Positions 6,087 to 10,267 of a DNA stretch of 10,267 bases are shown one piece after another. Numbering within the stretch: the first letter of the stretch is position 1; each line of letters begins with the position of its first letter. Made by a program: the position numbers and the translations under genes. Under the pieces are notes generated by a model. The model did not search any database, was not told the DNA's origin, and saw only the letters and a list, made by a program, of their open reading frames with translations. The stretch is from GCA-003244245 sp035714625 (GTDB lineage: Bacteria > Actinomycetota > Actinomycetes > Mycobacteriales > Pseudonocardiaceae), in NCBI GenBank assembly GCA_035714625.1, contig DASTLT010000118.1, forward strand, positions 1-10,267, given 5' to 3'.

Positions 6087-6180
6087 GTTTCTATCCCTCA
6101 CACGGGTGGTCACGGCTCCGCGTCGAGCAAGACGGCAGCCGTGAACGCCGCTGTTTCTGTCCTTCCAGGGGTGATGACGG
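6087..6180 (-). CRISPR. Degenerate CRISPR-like unit: two repeats and one 37-bp spacer-like segment
   Basis: Read on the minus strand, repeat copies at 6180-6153 (28 bp) and 6115-6087 (29 bp) match at about 23 of 29 aligned positions with one gap. Both begin CCGT and end in a handle-like octamer (ACAGAAAC and ATAGAAAC) resembling the ATTGAAAC handle of Cas6-processed repeats. The middle (CACCCCTGGAAGG, CACCCGTGTGAGGG) could form a weak hairpin. The intervening 6116-6152 segment is 37 bp, giving a 66-bp period, as in real arrays. The orientation is that of cas6, about 290 bp downstream. With only two diverged copies this is a remnant or a coincidence. The case rests on geometry, the GAAAC end and the cas6 neighbour. 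Confidence 0.45.
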
Positions 6181-6183
6181 ACG

Positions 6184-7067
6184 CGCGGATCGGCAGTTCC
6201 CGATGCCCCCGGTCGAGTTGTGCTGCCGCTTGCGGTGCTGCGAGATCAGGTAGCCCGAATCCACGCCCAGCGGCGGGCCTGCCAGTTCACCGCAGTGGCC
6301 GCCGACCTGCCGGGGCTGATCCGGAAACACCGCGCTCGCCACCGGGACCGACCACGCCGAGCTGCTGGATTTGGCCGTCTACCTGCATGTGCACGTCACC
6401 CACCTGTGGCTGGTCCACGCGGCCGCACCCGATGATCTAATCCGCCGGGGCATCTTCCTGGCTCGCTGCCTTGCGCAGGATCGCGACGAGGTGACTGTGC
6501 TCGCCGTGGCCGGGTTCAGTGTGGCCGACGTGCTGCTGATCGGCGGGGCGTTCACGTCGGGGCGGACCGTACTCAACTCGCTCACCCTGCCGCTGCCGAC
6601 AGCCGAGACTGCAGGTCTGGTGGGCTTGGTCACCGCAGGCCATGCCGTGGCCGCTGCTGCGGAGTTGACTGGGCGGTTCGGGGTAGCCGGTGAGGTGGAC
6701 TCGCTGGGGTTCGTGCACACCCCGACCGATGCGGGAACGAACGTACCGGATGTGGCTGGCCTTGGAGGCAGAGGACCCGGACCGGGCGGTGAGCGTCGCT
6801 CAGGACGTGCAGCCTGAACGTCACCCCTTTCCGTCGATCAGGGTCCTCTACTGGGTCAACTATGGCCGGGCGCTGGCCCGGTTGCGGGGACGCCAGGACG
6901 ACGCCGTGCGGGCGCTGCGCACAGCGGAGGACATCTTCTCCACCAAGGTGCGCCGGGACCCGATTGTCCGCGAGACGCTCACCGAGCTGCTTCCCCGCAC
7001 CCGCCGCGACTCACCCGCCGGGCAAGAGCTGCACGCGATGGCATATCGGGCCGGCTTGCCGGTGTAG
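6184..7067 (+). pseudogene. Truncated, frameshifted XRE-TPR regulator pseudogene
   Basis: Three reading-frame segments together match the intact regulator at 7462-8655, without its DNA-binding domain. Segment one (about 6184-6327) reads VVLPLAVLRDQVARIHAQRR, paralogous to VLPVEVLKTRVQAVLVAGRQ. Segment two (about 6330-6735) reads TALATGTDHAELLDLAVYLH, paralogous to AAGRDVAELLDLAVLLH. Segment three (about 6744-7067) reads YRMWLALEAEDPDRAVSVAQ through YGRALARLRGRQDDAV to MAYRAGLPV and a stop. The second shift coincides with a tandem AACG-AACG (6736-6743), whose removal of one copy restores the frame. The first looks like a deletion of a few bases near 6327. No helix-turn-helix can be found upstream: homology stops within about 30 bp of the CRISPR-like repeat. 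It cannot make the normal protein. Confidence 0.85.
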
Positions 7068-7084
7068 TCCTTCTGGGTGGCCCG

Positions 7085-7315
7085 TTGGATCCCGCGCTCA
7101 GCGAGCACGACCGGCTCATCCTGGAGTCCCTCGACAGCACCCGGCGCGACCAGCTGGCGCTGCTGCTCGCCGCGCTCGGCGACATCCCGGTCTCCGACGT
7201 CGAGCGGCGCAGCCTGGAATGGCTGGCTGGCTGGGAGCGCCACACCGTCGAGAACCTCACCGCGGTGATCACCCGCGCCCGGCGGGCTGGCAGGACCCGT
7301 CACGCGAGCCGCTGA
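7085..7315 (+). CDS. Small hypothetical protein, acidic helical
   Basis: The product is up to 76 aa if TTG 7085 is the start (LDPALSEHDRLILESLDSTR...). No good ribosome binding site is visible, and an upstream start joined to the end of the pseudogene cannot be excluded. The composition is protein-like: an amphipathic helix (RLILESLDSTRRDQLALLLA) and a conserved-looking VSDVERRSLEWLAGWERHTV segment, then a basic tail. I do not recognise a named family, and there is no catalytic motif or membrane helix. It begins 18 bases after the pseudogene stop, so it was probably the downstream partner of that regulator. Confidence 0.55.
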   Translation: MDPALSEHDRLILESLDSTRRDQLALLLAALGDIPVSDVERRSLEWLAGWERHTVENLTAVITRARRAGRTRHASR

Positions 7316-7384
7316 CGGTATGTCGGAGTTGCCCCCGGTGCACCTGACCGGGACGCCGGGCAGCTAGCCTGGCGCCCGCACCCC

Positions 7385-7445
7385 CACCGAGGTGTAGCCG
7401 CCCCGGGGCGACGACCCCGGGGCATCGGCGGGGGCTACCTCGGTG
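7385..7445 (+). promoter_or_regulatory. Long branched hairpin just before the XRE-TPR regulator
   Basis: The outer arms CACCGAGGT (7385-7393) and ACCTCGGTG (7437-7445) pair over nine bases. TAGCC/GGCTA continues the stem after a two-base bulge. An inner perfect stem GCCCCGGGG/CCCCGGGGC (7400-7408, 7415-7423) closes on a six-base loop. No T run follows and the structure ends only four bases before the ribosome binding site at 7449-7454. It may terminate upstream transcription or act as a 5' UTR control element. It is not a riboswitch class I recognise. Confidence 0.65.
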
Positions 7446-7461
7446 AATGAAGGGTGCTTCG

Positions 7462-8655
7462 GTGGACGCTGAGGAAGCGCGCACGATCGGCCAGCAACTG
7501 CGGCGGATCCGGAAGTCCCGGGGCAAGTCGCGGCGGGTGCTCGCCGAGCTGGCGGGGATGAGCCGGACGACCCTGCAGCGGATCGAGAGCGGGCAGCGGG
7601 CACTGGATAAGCGCTCAGAGGTCGTTGCGCTGGCCAACGTGCTGCAGATCGCGCCCTCGGAGCTGACCAAGCTGCCAATACCTGCCCCCGCCAATGGGGA
7701 CAAGGACACTGCAGTGAAGGCGGTTCGTCGGGCGTTGACCGCGGTCAGCCGCAACAGGTTCAACGGTGAGGTGCTTCCGGTGGAAGTGCTGAAAACCAGG
7801 GTGCAGGCGGTGCTCGTCGCCGGGCGGCAGTGCCGACAGGCCGAGGTCGGCGCCACGCTGCCCGCACTGACCCTGGACCTGCACACCAGCATCGCGGCCG
7901 GTCGAGATGTGGCCGAGTTGCTTGACTTGGCGGTACTGCTGCACACGCAGGGCAGCCACGCCTGGCTGAAGGTCATGGGCGCCTCGGGGGACCTGCGCTC
8001 GCTAGCCGCCTTACTGGCCCACCATGCAGCCGAGGATCGCGACGAGCCGACCGCGCTGGGCCTTGCCGTGTGGGGCGACGCGTTGGCGATGCTGGCCGAA
8101 GGTGACTTCGACCTTGCCCAGGATGAGCTGGACGCGGTGACCGTCCCCACGAACAGCCCGGAGTCCATGCAGATGGCGGGAATGCTCGCCTTGTGCCAGT
8201 CACTGGTGGCGGCAGCCGACAGGCGGCCGGCTGACGCAGACGCTGCCCTGGAGTACGCTGCCGAGCTGGCGGAGCACACCGGGGAGGGCAACGCCTTCTC
8301 GTTAGGTTTTGGGCCCACCAATGTGGGTTTGTGGCGGATGGCCGCGGCGTTGGAGGCCGGGGACCACGAGCAGACCGCCCGCATTGCGGAGGGTTTACGC
8401 CCGGATGCGCACCCCAACCTGTCCCGGCAAGCCGCGTACTGGATCGACTACGGCCGGGCGCTGGCCCGGCTGCGGGGACGCCAGGATGACGCCGTGAAGG
8501 CGTTCCGCCGCGCCGAAGTGATCTGTCCGCTCCACATGCTGCGCAACCCGTTTGCCCGCGACGTGCTCGCCGAGCTGCTCACCCGGGTGCACCGGGGCTC
8601 CCCAGTCGACCGGGAGCTGCGGGGGATGGCCTATCGGGCTGGCCTGCTGGTGTAG
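7462..8655 (+). CDS. XRE-family helix-turn-helix regulator with TPR-like C-terminal region
   Basis: The product is 397 aa from GTG 7462, chosen because GAAGGG (7449-7454) stands seven bases upstream and the protein then begins V-D-A-E-E-A-R. An ATG at 7447 would add five residues but sits against the hairpin. Residues about 9-66 are an XRE/HTH_3 domain: IGQQLRRIRKSRGKS, then LAELAGMSRTTLQRIESGQR as the helix-turn-helix, then EVVALANVLQIAPSEL. Residues 80-397 are helical, with repeated Ala/Leu-rich pairs and YGRALARLRGRQDDAVKAF near the C-terminus, typical of the TPR-type sensor regions fused to actinobacterial XRE regulators. Such proteins usually control nearby genes or development, often in response to small molecules or peptides. 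The target here is unknown. A damaged paralogue lies immediately upstream, and two small genes follow within 125 bases. Confidence 0.9.
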   Translation: MDAEEARTIGQQLRRIRKSRGKSRRVLAELAGMSRTTLQRIESGQRALDKRSEVVALANVLQIAPSELTKLPIPAPANGDKDTAVKAVRRALTAVSRNRFNGEVLPVEVLKTRVQAVLVAGRQCRQAEVGATLPALTLDLHTSIAAGRDVAELLDLAVLLHTQGSHAWLKVMGASGDLRSLAALLAHHAAEDRDEPTALGLAVWGDALAMLAEGDFDLAQDELDAVTVPTNSPESMQMAGMLALCQSLVAAADRRPADADAALEYAAELAEHTGEGNAFSLGFGPTNVGLWRMAAALEAGDHEQTARIAEGLRPDAHPNLSRQAAYWIDYGRALARLRGRQDDAVKAFRRAEVICPLHMLRNPFARDVLAELLTRVHRGSPVDRELRGMAYRAGLLV

Positions 8656-8777
8656 GCCATTCGGGGGGCTGGTCCATTTCTGTGCCACACCCGCTGCTGT
8701 TGCTCGGCCACCCTCGTGGCCCTGCCCGTGGCAGGCGGGTAGTCGGTGAATCGCTAACGAGGTGAGGGGACAAGGCG

Positions 8778-8993
8778 ATGGATGACATCGTGATGCAGCG
8801 GGACAACGAGCAGGGCCGGGTGGTGGTCCCCGGTACGCGCACCGACGATGGTGAGCGGTGCGCGTTGGTGGTGGTGTGTGAGGTCGGCCGGACGTGGGCG
8901 TTCTACCCGCACGGCGCGGCCCAGCTCGGGGTGCGGGTCTCCGGCGCCGACGCGGTGAAGGTAGCCCGCCGGATCCTGGCTCCCGAATCATGA
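8778..8993 (+). CDS. Small hypothetical protein downstream of the XRE regulator
   Basis: The product is 71 aa, starting at ATG 8778, which has GAGGGGA seven bases upstream. It is compact and mostly beta-like (RVVVPGTRTDDGERCALVVV, then RTWAFYPHGAAQLGVRVSG), ending in a short helix (ADAVKVARRIL). It has no membrane segment, signal or metal-binding cluster. It is not a DUF397 protein, the usual small partner of actinobacterial XRE regulators, because the family's WxKSSxSxxxG start is absent. The stop overlaps the next start by four bases (ATGA), so the two are coupled. Function is unknown. It may be a partner or target of the upstream regulator. Confidence 0.75.
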   Translation: MDDIVMQRDNEQGRVVVPGTRTDDGERCALVVVCEVGRTWAFYPHGAAQLGVRVSGADAVKVARRILAPES

Positions 8994-9259
8994 CCGCCCG
9001 CGCCCCCGACCCCGACCAGGCCAGCACGGTCTCGCCCGACAAGAAACTGCCCGATGGCCGGTGGGCACCCGGCACCCTGGTGATGACCCCGCACGGACAG
9101 CGGGGGCGGGTCCTGCCCTACACCACCGAGCACCCCAGCCAGTACGGCAACTCGGTCTTCGTGCACCTGCTCGCCCGACCCGAACGCCCCTGGCAATTAT
9201 GGGACAGCTCGGAACTGACCGCCGTCACCGACGACGACCCGACCAACCCGCCCCGCTAA
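8990..9259 (+). CDS. Small hypothetical protein, coupled to the preceding gene
   Basis: The product is 89 aa from ATG 8990. No ribosome binding site is seen, consistent with translational coupling through the ATGA overlap. The core reads as a small beta-barrel-like domain: LPDGRWAPGTLVMTPHGQRG, then VFVHLLARPERPWQLWDSSE, with flanking disordered Asp/Pro-rich ends. A GxLVxTPxGxxGxV start with a later VxxxxxxxPWQLWDxxEL resembles small KOW/SH3-like folds, but that is only a shape comparison. I recognise no family. An 8-bp inverted repeat (9293-9300 and 9313-9320, CGGAAGCG) with a 12-base loop follows and may end the transcript. Confidence 0.72.
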   Translation: MTARAPDPDQASTVSPDKKLPDGRWAPGTLVMTPHGQRGRVLPYTTEHPSQYGNSVFVHLLARPERPWQLWDSSELTAVTDDDPTNPPR

Positions 9260-9877
9260 GCCCCGGCCGGTCGCCGGTCGAGCCCCATCAGCCGGAAGCG
9301 CTCCCGTGACACCGCTTCCGCCTCGTTGCTCCCGGCGGCCGGTCGACCCAGGAAAATCCATGATCACCGAACGGGCCTGACCGCCTAGGGCCCCTCGGTC
9401 CCTAGAAGTTCTACACTTGAGCAGAGTTTTCTGACCGCGTAACGTCTCGCGTGCCCGCTCCACACTTGCAGGCAGATGAACCTGACCAGCCACTTTGGGT
9501 GGCACGGCCGGTTGCGGTGTCGACCGGACTTCGGCGTAGCGGGTGGCGGCGGTCTGCCGATCATGACCGCGAGTCCCTGTGAGCTTGGTCTGAAACAGGA
9601 GTAAAGATCACGCAGGGACGCGTTCAGGTTCCGCCCGAGGTCAGGCTCGGACCGGTCACGATCACGCAGGAACCGGAACTCTTGCACCCCAGGTGAGTTG
9701 CGGCTCGGCGGTCTGAGACGACGCCTCACTGGCTCACTAGCGGACGCTCTCCAGCCGAATCGCAGTTTCTGGGGCTCGAAAACAGCCGTTCGGAACAGCC
9801 GTTCGGAGCCGAATTGCACTTTTGGGACGTTCGGGAAGGCCATTTGGAGCCGAATTGCACTTCTGGGTCGCCGCCGC
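9260..9877. other. 618-bp intergenic region between the small-gene pair and selB, repeat-bearing
   Basis: No ORF here has a ribosome binding site or protein-like composition. Visible structure includes a weak hairpin (9293-9320), a CTAGGG/CCCTAG stem (9385-9390, 9400-9405), GATCACGCAGG twice (9606-9616, 9660-9670) and the repeat cluster at 9751-9867. I scanned for a tRNA T-loop and a UCA anticodon because selC is a plausible neighbour of selB, and found none. Confidence 0.6.
9751..9867. repeat. Cluster of AGCCGAAT-type direct repeats next to selB
   Basis: A 22-bp unit (GGAGCCGAATTGCACTT plus YTGGG) occurs at 9805-9826 and 9846-9867, differing at one base, with a 41-bp period. A diverged third copy (CCAGCCGAATCGCAGTTTCT) starts at 9751. 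Between them AACAGCCGTTCGG is repeated exactly in tandem (9781-9793, 9794-9806). The array ends 11 bases from the selB stop codon. It looks like a dispersed intergenic repeat family, and may also act at the 3' end of selB. Confidence 0.75.
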
Positions 9878-10267
9878 TCACGGGCGGAGCGTGTGGGTGC
9901 CGTCGGGGAGGCGGCGGGTGACGCCTTGGCGGGCGAGGTGGGCCATGAGCGGGACAATGACGCGGCGGGTGGTGTCCAGCGCCTGGCGGGCCTGGCTGAG
10001 GGTGAACGGGCTGGGCAGCGCGGCCAAGTGGGCGGCGGCAGCGTCGTCGGCGCCGGGGGCCAGGTAGATCCCGTCGGCAATCTTGATCAGGTCACCGGCC
10101 CGGACGGCGGCGGCGAGCTGTTTGGGACCGAGCCCCAGCTCGGTGAGCCGGGCCACTTCGGGGGCGGCGAAGGGCCGCTCGGCCAGCTCGGCGCGGACCT
10201 GGTCGACGGCCCGCTGGACGGCGGGCGGCAGTCCGGGATCGGGATGCCCGGTGGGCCCCCGGCCCTC
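9878..10267 (-). CDS. selB: Selenocysteine-specific elongation factor SelB, C-terminal part
   Basis: SelB delivers selenocysteinyl-tRNA to UGA codons marked by a SECIS hairpin, and its C-terminal winged-helix domains bind that hairpin. The frame is open from the window edge to the TGA at 9880-9878, giving 129 residues. Nothing of the GTPase domain is in view. The fragment shows the last two winged-helix units: RPFAAPEVARLTELGLGPKQ then AVRAGDLIKIADGIYLAPG, followed by LPSPFTLSQARQALDTTRRV, IVPLMAHLARQGVTRRLPDG and a short end. The TLSxARxxLxTTRRxxxPLxxxLxxxGxTRR signature is characteristic of SelB. Its presence implies selA, selC and selD and at least one selenoprotein, often formate dehydrogenase, elsewhere in the genome. 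The 3' side carries the repeat cluster and no obvious terminator. Confidence 0.92.
   Translation of the reverse strand, partial: EGRGPTGHPDPGLPPAVQRAVDQVRAELAERPFAAPEVARLTELGLGPKQLAAAVRAGDLIKIADGIYLAPGADDAAAAHLAALPSPFTLSQARQALDTTRRVIVPLMAHLARQGVTRRLPDGTHTLRP

Larger units (their letters stand above)
5816..6183. other. Gene-free stretch upstream of the cas6-like gene
   Basis: This 368-base gap between the cas6 5' end and the XRE-TPR pseudogene contains the palindromic repeat cluster (5896-5940), its outlying copy (5830-5842) and the CRISPR-like pair (6087-6180). It also contains a small perfect inverted repeat, CACCTC-ATC-GAGGTG, near 6040-6054. ORFs crossing it have repetitive or arginine-rich products that look non-coding. 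It is probably the cas6 leader and promoter region plus array remains. Confidence 0.5.

Noticed and set aside
9260..9877. selC tRNA near selB
   Set aside because: I found no T-loop GTTCRANYC, no UCA anticodon context and no 8-bp acceptor pairing on either strand.
9385..10080. Minus-strand 231-codon ORF overlapping the selB end in another frame
   Set aside because: It runs through the intergenic repeats and is out of frame with the clear SelB winged-helix sequence.

Overview
This is high-GC DNA with GTG starts, ATGA-coupled gene pairs and an actinobacterial-type lysC-asd operon. The XRE-TPR regulator family and a selB gene also fit a filamentous actinomycete, most likely Pseudonocardiaceae (Amycolatopsis/Saccharopolyspora-like). 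The family-level placement is inferred from protein style, not from a search.

Positions 1-2400 hold ordinary chromosome. There is the 3' end of a Leu/Pro-rich protein, then a near-perfect bidirectional terminator. A minus-strand membrane-anchored PsbP/DcrB-like protein, a small plus-strand one-helix membrane protein and a four-helix DUF4383 protein follow, ending in a long hairpin.

Positions 2486-4824 are the aspartate-family operon. lysC encodes a 421-aa aspartokinase and contains an internal start with its own ribosome binding site that would give a 172-aa regulatory beta subunit. asd encodes aspartate-semialdehyde dehydrogenase and overlaps lysC by four bases. Together they carry out the first two steps towards lysine, diaminopimelate, threonine and methionine.

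Positions 4788-6183 look like the remains of a CRISPR locus, read on the minus strand. A cas6-family endoribonuclease gene is translationally coupled to an unrecognised 108-aa ORF. The cas6 start region is apparently frameshifted: a strong ribosome binding site and GTG lead into the expected N-terminal peptide, which hits a stop after six codons while the rest of the protein lies in another frame. About 290 bp upstream are two diverged 28-29 bp repeats 66 bp apart, ending in GAAAC on the cas6 strand, with one 37-bp spacer-like segment. Between them and cas6 lies a cluster of 15-bp repeats built on the palindrome ACTGACCGGTCAGT.

Positions 6184-9259 hold a regulator island. A frameshifted, N-terminally truncated XRE-TPR pseudogene is followed by a small ORF, an elaborate hairpin and an intact XRE-TPR regulator. 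Two small unknown proteins, coupled by an ATGA overlap, come next.

Positions 9260-9877 contain no convincing gene but hold short direct repeats. The window ends in the C-terminal part of selB on the minus strand, which implies a selenocysteine pathway in this organism.
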